Source: UBA4285 sp050944355 | Lineage (GTDB): Bacteria > Bacillota > Clostridia > Lachnospirales > Lachnospiraceae | DNA: 64,000 nt | NCBI GenBank assembly: GCA_050944355.1 | Contig: JBMNQX010000002.1 | Location: forward strand, 186,001 to 250,000 | Direction: 5' to 3' | Shown here: piece after piece, positions 54,178-63,483 of the stretch | How positions within the stretch are numbered: position 1 is the stretch's first letter | Layout of the letters: every line of letters starts with the position of its first letter | Translations under genes and position numbers: made by a program | The notes under the pieces: generated by a model | The model's database searches: none | What the model was told of the DNA's origin: nothing | The model's input: only the letters and a program-made list of their open reading frames with translations

Positions 54178-55974
54178 ATGCCGATTACCAGAGAACAGCT
54201 CAGTTCACTGTCTCTTGCAAGTCTGCGCGAGACTGCTGCGTCTCTTGGAATCAAAAAGATTTCCAAGGCGCGCAAGAGCGAATTGATCGATATTCTTCTT
54301 GCGGAGCAGGACAGACGGGCCGCTCAGAATCAGAATGATTCAGAAAAGAAACAGACAGAAACAGAAAAAAATGACGCTTCCGCACGGGAAATGAAGGCGG
54401 CAGAAGGCGCTTTGACAGAGACGGAACCTTCAGCTGAGAAACCGAAAGCAGAGCGCGAGAGAAAGCCAAAGGCAAAAAGGACCAGGCGCGAGACGGCATC
54501 CCGCTCAAAGAAAGAGGAACCGCAGACTGCGCCTGAAAAAGAAGAAGCGCTGAAGGACACGGCCGTCAGGGATGAGGCGAAAAAAGAGCCGGAAGCAAAA
54601 CCAAAGGCGAAACGAGCGCCCACAAAGACGAGCCGCACGGCCGCCAGAAAACGCCAGACGGCAAATGCGGAGCCTCATAAAGCCGGCAGAGCGGAGTCTG
54701 AAAAGAGCGCGGAAGAGCGCGAGACATTGAAAACAGGCGATGAGACCGCACAGGTTCCGGAAAAAGAAACCGGGCAGTCCTCAGAAAAGTCAGAACACCC
54801 GGAACGTCCGGCGGAACGGAAGGACCTCTACGGCGAACAGGATGAAGTGAGGGACGAACATGCACTCGGCATTCTTGAGATCATGCCGGAAGGCTATGGT
54901 TTCATCCGCAGTGAGAACTATCTGCCGGGTGAGAATGACGTATATGTGTCGGCTACGCTGATTCATCGGTTTCATCTCAGGACGGGCGATGTACTCACCG
55001 GCATCCGAAAGTACAATAAGCCCGGTGACAAATTCATGGCTCTGGCTTTTCTTTCCACTGTCAACGGGCTGTCTCCGATGGAGCTCACGAGGAGACCTGT
55101 CTTTGAAAAGCTCACCCCCATATTCCCGGACGAGAGAATCCGTCTTGAGAGAGAGGAAGGACCGCTCGCGATGCGCATGGTCGATCTCATCTCGCCGATC
55201 GGAAAGGGACAGCGGGGGATGATCGTCGCACAGCCGAAGGCCGGCAAGACGACCCTGCTCAAGCAGATCGCAAAGGCAATCGTCGCCAATGAACCTTCCA
55301 TGCATGTGATTATTCTTCTTATTGATGAGCGCCCTGAGGAAGTCACGGATATGAAAGAAACCGTGCTGGGCGAAAATGTCGAGGTCATCTATTCGACGTT
55401 TGATGAACTGCCGGAGCACCACAAGCGGGTCGCGGAGATGACCATCGAACGCGCGAAACGTCTCGTGGAGCAGAATGAGGATGTCATTATTCTCCTTGAT
55501 TCCATTACACGGCTTGCGCGAGCGTATAATCTCACGGTCACGCCGTCCGGCAAGACACTTTCCGGCGGCCTTGATCCGACTGCGCTGTACGGCCCGAAGC
55601 GCTTCTTTGGTGCCGCCCGGAATACCAGAGAAGGCGGAAGTCTTACAATTCTCGCGAGTGCCCTCGTCGAGACCGGGAGCAAGATGGACGACGTTGTCTT
55701 TGAGGAGTTCAAAGGCACCGGCAACATGGAACTTGTTCTGGACCGCAAGCTTTCTGAAAAACGGGTTTTCCCGGCCATTGATCTGGCAAAGTCCAGCACC
55801 CGCCGCGAAGATCTTCTGCTGACGGAAGATGAACTGATCGCGGTGAGCAAACTGAGAAGAGCTCTGAACGGAGTGCGGCCGGAGGAAGCGGCAGAACGGA
55901 TTATCGATCTGTTCTACAAGACTCATTCCAATGCCACGCTGGTAAAGCTTCTGCTTCAGAGAAATTATATCTGA
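54178..55974 (+). CDS. rho: Transcription termination factor Rho with a long charged insertion
   Basis: A 598-residue RNA-dependent hexameric ATPase. A SAP-like Rho_N domain occupies residues 1-47. Residues ~48-228 are a Lys/Glu/Ala/Thr-rich, apparently disordered insertion. From residue 230 come the cold-shock RNA-binding domain (LGILEIMPEGYGFIRSENY) and the RecA-type core with Walker A AQPKAGKTTLLK, Walker B VIILLDSITRLARAYN and Q/R-loop regions. AGGAG lies 7 bases before the ATG (MPITREQ); a GTG two codons up is less likely. No clear terminator follows. Confidence 0.96.
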   Translation: MPITREQLSSLSLASLRETAASLGIKKISKARKSELIDILLAEQDRRAAQNQNDSEKKQTETEKNDASAREMKAAEGALTETEPSAEKPKAERERKPKAKRTRRETASRSKKEEPQTAPEKEEALKDTAVRDEAKKEPEAKPKAKRAPTKTSRTAARKRQTANAEPHKAGRAESEKSAEERETLKTGDETAQVPEKETGQSSEKSEHPERPAERKDLYGEQDEVRDEHALGILEIMPEGYGFIRSENYLPGENDVYVSATLIHRFHLRTGDVLTGIRKYNKPGDKFMALAFLSTVNGLSPMELTRRPVFEKLTPIFPDERIRLEREEGPLAMRMVDLISPIGKGQRGMIVAQPKAGKTTLLKQIAKAIVANEPSMHVIILLIDERPEEVTDMKETVLGENVEVIYSTFDELPEHHKRVAEMTIERAKRLVEQNEDVIILLDSITRLARAYNLTVTPSGKTLSGGLDPTALYGPKRFFGAARNTREGGSLTILASALVETGSKMDDVVFEEFKGTGNMELVLDRKLSEKRVFPAIDLAKSSTRREDLLLTEDELIAVSKLRRALNGVRPEEAAERIIDLFYKTHSNATLVKLLLQRNYI

Positions 55975-55985
55975 GAAAAAAGAAC

Positions 55986-56014
55986 TTGCAGTGCGGATAA
56001 AGGTGTGATATTCT
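55986..56014 (+). promoter_or_regulatory. rpmE promoter
   Basis: TTGCAG, 17-base spacer, TATTCT. It implies a leader of roughly 180 bases before rpmE. Confidence 0.55.
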
Positions 56015-56020
56015 TAAAAA

Positions 56021-56201
56021 GCTGTTGTATAGACGGCATTATTCGACGGCGGACTTGTAAGCACAGGGGATGCGGTGAGGATTGATTCTTCATTTGTGTG
56101 CGTATGACCAGTACCGGTGCCGTAAGAAGGCCGATTGTTTTCTTCGTCGGGAGAGGATTCCGACGGGTGGACAGCAATGAAAAGAATAAGAGGTGTATAT
56201 T
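56021..56201 (+). other. Structured leader upstream of rpmE (possible ribosomal-protein leader)
   Basis: This region has at least one clear hairpin (CGTCGG / CCGACG near 56144-56165) and a longer-range GCACA / TGTGC pairing. Ribosomal L31 genes in Firmicutes often carry autoregulatory leaders. I cannot match it to a defined family by eye. Confidence 0.4.
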
Positions 56202-56405
56202 ATGAAAAAGGACATTCAGCCGACCTACTATCATGACGCAAAGGTTGTCTGCAACTGCGGCAATGAATTCACGACAGGCTCCACAAAGCCGGAAATTCAC
56301 GTAGAAATCTGCTCCAAGTGCCATCCGTTCTACACCGGCCAGCAGAAGCAGATCGCTTCCCGCGGCCGTATCGATAAGTTCAACAAGAAATACGGTCTTA
56401 ACTGA
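56202..56405 (+). CDS. rpmE: Ribosomal protein L31 (zinc-binding form)
   Basis: 67 residues, MKKDIQPTYY start, with the zinc ligands in CNCG and CSKCH, so it is the C+ form that needs zinc. ATG at 56202 is preferred to one three codons earlier by family alignment and the AGAGGTG site. It sits in the usual rho-rpmE-yqhQ-prmC-prfA order. Confidence 0.95.
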   Translation: MKKDIQPTYYHDAKVVCNCGNEFTTGSTKPEIHVEICSKCHPFYTGQQKQIASRGRIDKFNKKYGLN

Positions 56406-56426
56406 TTCTGGGATTCGTGAAATCAG

Positions 56427-56463
56427 ACTCCCCGTGTGGCTCGCGCCCGCGGGGAGTTTTTTT
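56427..56463 (+). terminator. Terminator after rpmE
   Basis: Stem ACTCCCCG / CGGGGAGT followed by seven Ts. It lies 23 bases before the yqhQ start codon. Confidence 0.85.
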
Positions 56464-56485
56464 CAAAATAAAAGGAAATGAGAAT

Positions 56486-57478
56486 TTGAAAAATTCCGGT
56501 ATCGGAGGACAGGCTGTCCTCGAAGGCATCATGATGCGCAGCCGCAGTGCACAGGCTGTCGCCGTGAGGAAAAGCGACGGCACGATTCAGGTGAAAAAAG
56601 AAGAGCTGAACACACCACGATGGATGAAAAAAGTACGCAAAATTCCAATTGTGCGGGGATGCTGCTCATTTTTCATATCGATGATAGACGGCGTGAAGGC
56701 GATCAACGACTCTGCGGACATGATCGATGATGACGACGAAGACAGCGGGAAAAGCAGAGATAAGGACACTCCCGGGGAAGCGGGCAGGAAGAAAAGCGGG
56801 AAAGATTCGGATATCGGGGCAGGCATGATATTCACAGTGCTGATATCGCTCGCCATTGCGATTCTGCTGTTCACCGTGCTCCCATTTCGTCTGTCCCGCC
56901 TGTTTTCCGGTGTGATTTCTTCCGTGAGCGCTCTGAATATCATTGAGGGAGTCATCCGGCTTCTGATTTTCGTCGGCTATCTCTGGGGAATTTCGCTGGC
57001 CAGGGATATCCGGCGGACGTACATGTATCACGGCGCGGAGCACAAATGCATCAACTGCCTTGAGACGGGACATGAGCTGACGGTCGAAAATGTGATGGCG
57101 TCGAGCCGTTTTCACAGGCGCTGCAGCACAAGTTTTCTGTTCGTCGTCGTGTTTATCAGCGTCATATTGTTTATATTCATCCGGTCCGGCAGCCCGGGCG
57201 TTCAGCTGCTTTTCCGGATTCTGCTGATCCCCGTGATCTCCGGAATATCCTATGAAATGCTGATGTACGCCGGGAGCCATGACAACAGACTCGCACGCGT
57301 CATGTCATCTCCCGGGCTTCTCATGCAGCGCCTGACGACAAAAGAGCCTGACAGCGGGATGGTGGAAGTGGCTATTCAGGCGGTCGAGGCGGTCTTTGAC
57401 TGGAGAGCATATCTTGAAAACGAATCGGCAGATGACAAATGTGAGAACTCTCGCGAGACAGGGAGCCGCGAGGCTTGA
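56486..57478 (+). CDS. yqhQ: DUF1385 membrane protein (YqhQ-like)
   Basis: A 330-residue membrane protein of the DUF1385 family, described as metal-dependent-enzyme-like. IGGQAVLEGIMMRS near the N-terminus and YHGAEHKCINCLETG carry the conserved His/Cys/Glu residues. About four transmembrane helices are visible. It starts at TTG (MKNSGIGGQ) with AAAGGA about 9 bases upstream; the open frame continues into the rpmE terminator. It overlaps prmC by 47 bases. Function not established. Confidence 0.88.
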   Translation: MKNSGIGGQAVLEGIMMRSRSAQAVAVRKSDGTIQVKKEELNTPRWMKKVRKIPIVRGCCSFFISMIDGVKAINDSADMIDDDDEDSGKSRDKDTPGEAGRKKSGKDSDIGAGMIFTVLISLAIAILLFTVLPFRLSRLFSGVISSVSALNIIEGVIRLLIFVGYLWGISLARDIRRTYMYHGAEHKCINCLETGHELTVENVMASSRFHRRCSTSFLFVVVFISVILFIFIRSGSPGVQLLFRILLIPVISGISYEMLMYAGSHDNRLARVMSSPGLLMQRLTTKEPDSGMVEVAIQAVEAVFDWRAYLENESADDKCENSRETGSREA

Positions 57479-58289
57479 GGCGGCTGGTGTGGCAGACGCA
57501 GCGTATGACGCGAGGCAGATGCTGCTTGCGTGCACCGGGCTATCTGAAGGGGATTTTCTGGCGAATCCGGAGTTTGTTCCGTCTGAATCGCAGATCAGCC
57601 GGTATGAATTCATGCTGTCTCAGCGGAAAAAAAGAATACCGCTGCAGCATATTCTGGGGAGCGCCTGGTTTTTCGGACGGGAATTTATCGTCAACGAAAA
57701 TGTGCTGATTCCGCGGCCCGACACGGAAATTCTCGTCGAAGAGGCGCTGAAACAGCTGCGGAGCGGGAAAAGCGTTCTTGACGTCTGCACCGGCAGCGGC
57801 TGTATCATTCTCACGCTCGCCTGTGAGAAAATCTTAAGCGAGGCTGTCGGCACCGATCTCTCGGCCGAGGCACTTGAAGTGGCCGGGGAAAATGCCGGGC
57901 GTCTCAAAAAGGAACTGGAGACGCCGGATGTCGAGTTCCTGCGGGGCGATCTCTGTGAACCTGTCCGCGGTCGGCTTTTTGATATGATCGTGTCCAATCC
58001 TCCGTATATCAGAAGCAGTGTGATCCCGAAACTTGCGCCGGAGGTGAGAGACCACGATCCGAGGATGGCGCTTGACGGCGGTGAAGACGGACTGATGTTC
58101 TACAGAAAGATCGCAAAGCAGGCCGCAAGGCTTCTTCGGGCCGGCGGCGCGCTGCTTTTTGAAATCGGATATGACCAGGCGGATGCCGTGAGGAAAATCA
58201 TGCGTGACGCCGGGTTTACAGATATCGCCGTGCGAAAAGATTACGGCGGGAATGACCGTGTGGTAAAGGGATTCTATGGACGTTCTTGA
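57432..58289 (+). CDS. prmC: Release factor glutamine methyltransferase
   Basis: A 285-residue SAM-dependent methyltransferase that modifies the Gln of the GGQ motif in release factors. DVCTGSGCIILTLA is the SAM site and SNPPYI the catalytic NPPY. The N-terminal helical domain begins MTNVRTLARQG. A start at 57396 is possible, but 57432 fits the family better. It overlaps prfA, its substrate's gene, by 14 bases. Confidence 0.95.
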   Translation: MTNVRTLARQGAARLEAAGVADAAYDARQMLLACTGLSEGDFLANPEFVPSESQISRYEFMLSQRKKRIPLQHILGSAWFFGREFIVNENVLIPRPDTEILVEEALKQLRSGKSVLDVCTGSGCIILTLACEKILSEAVGTDLSAEALEVAGENAGRLKKELETPDVEFLRGDLCEPVRGRLFDMIVSNPPYIRSSVIPKLAPEVRDHDPRMALDGGEDGLMFYRKIAKQAARLLRAGGALLFEIGYDQADAVRKIMRDAGFTDIAVRKDYGGNDRVVKGFYGRS

Positions 58290-59361
58290 ACGACTGACAA
58301 GTATCGAAAATCATTATGAAGATATCATGGCGGAACTGTCTGAGCCGGAGACGGCGTCGGACCAGGATCGAATGACACAGCTTCTCAAAGAACAGGGAAA
58401 TCTGGCGCCGCTGGTTGAGACATTCCGGAAATTCAAGGTGTGTCTTAAATCGGCAGAGGATACTCATCAGATGCTCGAGGAAGAGACAGACCCGGACATG
58501 AAAGAAATGGAAAAGCAGGAAGCCGCGCGCCTGAGTGAGGAAAAAGAAAAGCTTGAGCGCGAACTTAAAATCCTTCTTCTCCCAAAAGATCCGAACGATG
58601 AGCGGAATGTAGTCATGGAGATCCGGGCCGGCACGGGCGGCGAGGAGGCCGCGCTGTTTGCATCGCAGCTTTTCCGCATGTACTCGAGATTTGTAGAGCG
58701 CCGCGGCTGGAAGCTGGAAGTTATCAGCGCAGAGCCGACACAGCTCGGCGGCATGAAAGAAATTGACTTCATGGTCAAGGGCAAAGGCGCCTGGTCGGTT
58801 CTCAAATACGAGAGCGGGGTGCACCGGGTGCAGAGAGTCCCTGAGACGGAATCGGCTGGCCGCATTCACACGTCGGCGGCATCCGTGGCGGTACTGCCTG
58901 AGGCGAAAGAGGTCGACGTCCACATTGACGAAAAGGACATCCGGATCGATGTGATGCGGGCATCCGGAAACGGCGGCCAGTGCGTCAACACGACAGACTC
59001 AGCCGTGCGGCTGACACATTATCCGACCGGCATCGTGATTTATTCTCAGACAGAAAAATCGCAGATTCAGAACAAAGAAAAAGCGTTCGCTCTTCTGAGA
59101 GCCAAGCTGTATGTGCTGGAGAGTCAGAAAGCTCACGACGAAGAGGCCAGTGCCCGCCGCTCTCAGATTGGAAGCGGAGACCGCTCTGAGAAAATACGCA
59201 CATACAATTTTCCGCAGGGGCGGGTGACTGATCACCGGATTCACCTGACGCTCTACAAGATTGATCAGATCATGGACGGCGATCTCGATGAGCTTCTCGA
59301 TGCACTGATGACGGCAGATCAGACGAAAAAACTGGAGGCGCAGGCGGCCGGAAAGCTGTAA
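58276..59361 (+). CDS. prfA: Peptide chain release factor 1
   Basis: A 361-residue class I release factor that terminates at UAA/UAG. GGQ is at residues 233-235; the recognition-loop region reads RVPETESAGRIHTSAASVAV, as in RF1. Overlap with prmC means the protein and its modifying enzyme are made together. RNase H follows by 10 bases. Confidence 0.97.
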   Translation: MDVLERLTSIENHYEDIMAELSEPETASDQDRMTQLLKEQGNLAPLVETFRKFKVCLKSAEDTHQMLEEETDPDMKEMEKQEAARLSEEKEKLERELKILLLPKDPNDERNVVMEIRAGTGGEEAALFASQLFRMYSRFVERRGWKLEVISAEPTQLGGMKEIDFMVKGKGAWSVLKYESGVHRVQRVPETESAGRIHTSAASVAVLPEAKEVDVHIDEKDIRIDVMRASGNGGQCVNTTDSAVRLTHYPTGIVIYSQTEKSQIQNKEKAFALLRAKLYVLESQKAHDEEASARRSQIGSGDRSEKIRTYNFPQGRVTDHRIHLTLYKIDQIMDGDLDELLDALMTADQTKKLEAQAAGKL

Positions 59362-59371
59362 AGGAGGACGC

Positions 59372-60022
59372 ATGGCTTATAAATTCTACGCGGTACACAA
59401 GGGAAAAACACCAGGCGTGTACACGGACTGGCCTTCCTGCCGCAGCCAGGTGGCCGGCTATAAGAATCCTGTGTACAAAGGCTTTGATAATTTCATGGAC
59501 GCGGTGAAATTTGTAAAAGAAGGCCCGGGGCCGGGCAGATCCGGCCGCACAGAGGAAAGCCGTGCCCGTGGCGTGAGCGGCAGCACTCAGGGCAGTTTCG
59601 TCCTGGAAAAGCCGTATGCGTTTACGGACGGTTCTTATAACAGTAAAACAAAAGTATACGGATACGGCGGCTTTCTGGTGCACGGCGACAAGCGGGAAGT
59701 ACTCGCCGGCAGCGGAAGCGATCCGGAATTTGCCTCCATGAGAAATGTAGCCGGTGAAATTCTCGGCGCCGAGGCAGCCGTCAGAAAAGCGCTTGAGCTT
59801 GGACTTGACAGACTCACAATCTGTTACGACTATATGGGCGTTGAGATGTGGGCAGTCGGGAAATGGAAAAGAAATCTCGCTGCGACGCGGCGCTATCACG
59901 AAGTCATGCAGCAGGCGATGAAACAGATGGATATACGATTTGTCAAGATAAAGAGCCACACCGGAGTAGAGGGCAACGAAGAGGCCGACCGCCTCGCCAA
60001 AAAAAGCGCGGGGCTGCTCTGA
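59372..60022 (+). CDS. Ribonuclease HI with viroplasmin-like N-terminal domain
   Basis: 216 residues. Residues 1-50 (YKFYAVHKGKTPGVYTDW, YKGFDNFMDAVKFV) form the caulimovirus-VI/viroplasmin hybrid-binding domain. The catalytic domain has the four acids: Asp in TDGSY, Glu in AGEILG, Asp in YDYMG, Asp in EADRLA. It degrades RNA in RNA-DNA hybrids. GGAGG precedes the ATG. Confidence 0.93.
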   Translation: MAYKFYAVHKGKTPGVYTDWPSCRSQVAGYKNPVYKGFDNFMDAVKFVKEGPGPGRSGRTEESRARGVSGSTQGSFVLEKPYAFTDGSYNSKTKVYGYGGFLVHGDKREVLAGSGSDPEFASMRNVAGEILGAEAAVRKALELGLDRLTICYDYMGVEMWAVGKWKRNLAATRRYHEVMQQAMKQMDIRFVKIKSHTGVEGNEEADRLAKKSAGLL

Positions 60023-60035
60023 CATTCTGTTTTCG

Positions 60036-60064
60036 TTGAAACCTCCGCCCGATGATGTTAGTAT
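60036..60064 (+). promoter_or_regulatory. Promoter of the isomerase gene
   Basis: TTGAAA, 17-base spacer, TAGTAT. The leader to the ATG is about 88 bases. Confidence 0.6.
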
Positions 60065-60158
60065 TTTTATGACTGGTGATGTGACAGATACTGTGCATCG
60101 CAATGCGAATTTCGTGATGAAATACAAAACTGCGCCAAGGCTGCAGGAGAGGAGTGTT

Positions 60159-61631
60159 ATGCAGAATATTCCAGAAGTAAAAATTGGTATTGTGGCTGTC
60201 AGCCGCGACTGTTTCCCGATGACTTTGTCCGTCGGCAGACGGAAAGCTGTCGTCGAGGCATACCGCAAAAAGTACGGCGAGATCATTGAGTGCGGCGTTT
60301 GCATTGAGAAAGAGACCGATGTGCGCAGAGCGCTCGACGAACTGAAAATCGCCGGTGCCAACGCGCTCGTCGTATATCTCGGCAATTTCGGACCCGAGAC
60401 GAGCGAGACGCTGCTCGCAAAAGAATTTGACGGTCCGGTTATGTTCGCGGCAGCGGCGGAAGAGACCGGAAACGATCTGATCGACGGGCGTGGCGACGCA
60501 TACTGCGGCATGCTGAACGCCAGCTATAACCTGGCTCTGCGCGGCATCAGGGCTTATATTCCGGAATATCCGGTCGGAACGGCTGAAGAGGTGGCCGACA
60601 TGATCGCGGATTTCGTTCCGGTCGCCAGAGGCGTCATCGCGCTGAACAACCTCAAGATCATTTCTTTCGGACCGCGCCCGCAGGATTTCCTCGCGTGCAA
60701 TGCGCCGATCAAGAGACTGTATGATCTGGGCGTTGAGATCGAAGAGAACTCCGAACTGGATCTGTTCGAGTCGTTCAACAAACATGAAAACGACCCGAGA
60801 ATTCCGGAGAAGGTCAAGTCCATGGAAGACGAGCTGAAGACAGGCAACAAGAAGCCTCAGATTCTCCCGAAGCTCGCGCAGTATGAGCTGACACTTCTTG
60901 ACTGGATCGAGGACCACAAGGGCGAGAGAAAGTATGCGGCCATCGCCGGAAAGTGCTGGCCGGCTTTCCAGACACAGTTCCACTTCGTGCCCTGCTATGT
61001 GAATTCCCGTCTCACCGCGATGGGCATCCCGGCTTCCTGCGAAGTCGATATCTACGGAGCTCTTTCCGAGTACATCGGAACCGTTGTCAGCCAGGATACC
61101 GTCACGCTGCTCGACATCAACAACACCGTGCCGAAGGACCTGTACGAGTCACAGATTCAGGGCCGCTTCCCGTATGACATCAGGGATACGTTCATGGGCT
61201 TCCACTGCGGCAACACCGCAAGCTGCAAGCTCTCGTTCTATGAGATGCGCAACCAGCGGATCATGGCCCGCACCCTGCCGGAAGAGTACACCAACGGAAC
61301 GATCGAAGGCGATCTGGTTCCGGGACCGGTTACGTTCTACCGCCTGCAGAGCACAGCTGACGCAAAACTGCGCGCATACGTGGCGGAGGGCGAAATCCTC
61401 CCTGTGCCGACCCGTTCGTTCGGCGGCATCGGCGTATTTGCCATCCCGGAGATGGGACGCTTCTATCGCCATGTTCTGCTCGAGAAGAACTTCCCGCACC
61501 ACGGCGCCGTGACATTCGCTCACAACGGCAAGGCGCTCTACGAGCTGTTCAAGTATCTCGGAGTGACCGACATCGGCTACAATCAGCCGAAGTCCCTCCC
61601 GTACCCGGGCGAGAATCCGTTTAATGCCTGA
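60159..61631 (+). CDS. L-fucose/L-arabinose isomerase family protein
   Basis: 490 residues with the FucI/AraA-like three-domain plan. The first ~170 residues carry a Rossmann-type domain (IGIVAVSRDCFPM, ANALVVYLGNFGPE). Later segments include CYVNSRLTAMGIPASCEVDIYGALS and DTFMGFHCGNTAS, where metal ligands (Glu, Asp, His) are expected. The start is MQNIPEVK, preceded by GGAGAGGAG; the longer in-frame start is inside the promoter. No fucose or arabinose pathway genes adjoin it, so the sugar is undefined. Confidence 0.85.
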   Translation: MQNIPEVKIGIVAVSRDCFPMTLSVGRRKAVVEAYRKKYGEIIECGVCIEKETDVRRALDELKIAGANALVVYLGNFGPETSETLLAKEFDGPVMFAAAAEETGNDLIDGRGDAYCGMLNASYNLALRGIRAYIPEYPVGTAEEVADMIADFVPVARGVIALNNLKIISFGPRPQDFLACNAPIKRLYDLGVEIEENSELDLFESFNKHENDPRIPEKVKSMEDELKTGNKKPQILPKLAQYELTLLDWIEDHKGERKYAAIAGKCWPAFQTQFHFVPCYVNSRLTAMGIPASCEVDIYGALSEYIGTVVSQDTVTLLDINNTVPKDLYESQIQGRFPYDIRDTFMGFHCGNTASCKLSFYEMRNQRIMARTLPEEYTNGTIEGDLVPGPVTFYRLQSTADAKLRAYVAEGEILPVPTRSFGGIGVFAIPEMGRFYRHVLLEKNFPHHGAVTFAHNGKALYELFKYLGVTDIGYNQPKSLPYPGENPFNA

Positions 61632-61650
61632 ATATTCATGACAAATGTAA

Positions 61651-61694
61651 AAGGCCCCCGCTGAAAGGAAAGCTTTTCAGCGGAGGCCTTGTTT
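61651..61694 (+). terminator. Terminator after the isomerase gene
   Basis: A roughly 16-bp stem (AAGGCCCCCGCTGAAA / TTTTCAGCGGAGGCCTT, one bulge), then GTTT. An ATGACAAATGT word lies just before it at 61638. Confidence 0.7.
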
Positions 61695-61695
61695 A

Positions 61696-61704
61696 TGCTA
61701 TAAT
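61696..61704 (+). promoter_or_regulatory. Extended -10 promoter of hisC
   Basis: TGCTATAAT, 37 bases before the hisC start, directly after the preceding terminator. Confidence 0.6.
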
Positions 61705-61740
61705 TATCCGCGAATATAAAGTGCAGGGAGGAAGTGCGTC

Positions 61741-62820
61741 ATGGCATCCTGGAAAGATAATGTACGCAGCGTAGAGCCTTATGTTCCCGGCGAGCAGCCG
61801 AAGGTCTCAGACGTGATCAAATTAAACACGAACGAAAATCCATATCCGCCGGCTCCCGGCGTCCTTGAGGCGGTCAGAAGCTTTGCCGAGGATCCGAACG
61901 GCAGGCTGCGCAAGTATCCGGATCCGGATGCGTCTGTTCTCACCTCGGCGCTTTCTGATTTCTATCATGTTCCGCAGGATCAGATTTTCGTCGGGGTCGG
62001 TTCCGACGACGTTCTCTCCATGGCATTTCTCACGTTTTTTAATTCAAACAGACCGATTCTGTTTCCGGACATCACGTATTCGTTCTATCCGGTCTGGGCC
62101 GATCTGTACCGCATTCCGTATGAGACGCAGCCGCTCGACGACAACTTCAATATCGTGCCGTCGGATTATATCGGCAAAGAAAACGGCGGCATTGTTTTCC
62201 CGAACCCGAATGCCCCGACCGGCATTCTCATGGAACTCGATGACGTGGAAGATATCATCAGGGCGAATCCGGACAGCGTTGTCATCGTCGACGAAGCCTA
62301 CATCGATTTCGGCGGGACCTCGGCTCTGCCGCTCATCGACAAATACGACAACCTGCTGGTGACGCAGACATTTTCCAAGTCCAGGAGTATGGCCGGCATG
62401 CGGATCGGTTTTGCGATGGGCAGCAAGGCTCTCATCAAGGCCATGAAAGACGTCAAGTTCTCGTTTAATTCGTACACGATGAACGCCGCCTCGCTCGCGG
62501 TCGGAGCCGCGGCCGTAAAAGACAAGGCGTATTTTGAGGAACACTGCCGGAAAATCGTGAAGACCCGCGAGGAGACAAAAAAGAAGCTGTCCGCCCTCGG
62601 ATTCACGTTCCCCGATTCCATGGCCAATTTTATATTTGCCTCACATGAGAATGTACCGGCTTCGTGGCTGTTTGACCAGCTGAAGAAGAGAAAGATATTT
62701 GTCCGCTATTTCCCGCAGAAGCGGATCGACAACTATCTGCGGATCACTGTCGGGACGGACGGGGAGATGGACGCGCTGATTGAAGCACTCGGAGAATTGA
62801 TCCATGCCTATACCGTTTGA
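61741..62820 (+). CDS. hisC: Histidinol-phosphate aminotransferase
   Basis: A 359-residue PLP-dependent aminotransferase of fold type I, for histidine synthesis (and possibly aromatic amino acids). LNTNENPYPP, FPNPNAPTG, VDEAYIDF and TFSKSRSMAGMRIGF are visible, with the PLP Lys at residue 213. Other his genes are absent from the window. GGAGG lies upstream of the ATG. It overlaps queH by 17 bases. Confidence 0.93.
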   Translation: MASWKDNVRSVEPYVPGEQPKVSDVIKLNTNENPYPPAPGVLEAVRSFAEDPNGRLRKYPDPDASVLTSALSDFYHVPQDQIFVGVGSDDVLSMAFLTFFNSNRPILFPDITYSFYPVWADLYRIPYETQPLDDNFNIVPSDYIGKENGGIVFPNPNAPTGILMELDDVEDIIRANPDSVVIVDEAYIDFGGTSALPLIDKYDNLLVTQTFSKSRSMAGMRIGFAMGSKALIKAMKDVKFSFNSYTMNAASLAVGAAAVKDKAYFEEHCRKIVKTREETKKKLSALGFTFPDSMANFIFASHENVPASWLFDQLKKRKIFVRYFPQKRIDNYLRITVGTDGEMDALIEALGELIHAYTV

Positions 62821-63436
62821 GAACCGGAATTTTCAGAAGGAACTGGATGCGCGCATCGCGCGGCTTCAGGCAGAGGGGAAAGTTCCGAATCTGCTCCTTC
62901 ACGCCTGCTGTGCGCCGTGTTCCAGCTACTGTATCGAATATCTGTCGCAGTATTTCCACATCACGGTCTTTTACTACAATCCTAACATCACATCGCACGC
63001 TGAGTATCAGAAGCGCATCGAAGAGGAAAAGCGCTTTATCCGCGAGTTTCCGGCGAAATACCCGGTATCGCTGATCGAAGGGGCGTACGAGCCGGAACGC
63101 TTTGAGCAGATGGCGAAAGGACTGGAAGACGCGCCGGAGGGCGGCGCGCGCTGCATGAAATGCTATCGGCTGCGGCTCGAGGAGACCGCGAAGCTCGCGA
63201 AAAAACTCGGGTCTGATTGTTTCACCACGACACTTTCCATCAGCCCGCTCAAGAAATCATCCGCACTCAACGCCATCGGGCAGGAGCTCGAAAAGCAGTA
63301 TGGCGTGCCGTATCTGTACAGTGATTTCAAGAAAAAGAACGGCTACCGGCGTTCCGTGGAGCTTTCCCATGAATACGGCCTGTACCGCCAGAATTACTGC
63401 GGATGCCGGTTCTCTCTGCGTGACGGCAAGTCTTAA
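62804..63436 (+). CDS. queH: Epoxyqueuosine reductase QueH
   Basis: A 210-residue member of the DUF208/QueH family, which performs the last step of queuosine synthesis on tRNA. The cysteine motifs for the metal centres are present: HACCAPCSSYC near residue 35, RCMKCYRLR, and NYCGCRFS at the C-terminus. YYNPNITSHAEYQKR is also family-typical. No terminator is obvious after it. Confidence 0.93.
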   Translation: MPIPFENRNFQKELDARIARLQAEGKVPNLLLHACCAPCSSYCIEYLSQYFHITVFYYNPNITSHAEYQKRIEEEKRFIREFPAKYPVSLIEGAYEPERFEQMAKGLEDAPEGGARCMKCYRLRLEETAKLAKKLGSDCFTTTLSISPLKKSSALNAIGQELEKQYGVPYLYSDFKKKNGYRRSVELSHEYGLYRQNYCGCRFSLRDGKS

Positions 63437-63483
63437 AAAAGTCTGAAAAATGCCTTAAAGTCTGTGTTGGTCATTGGTTCACC

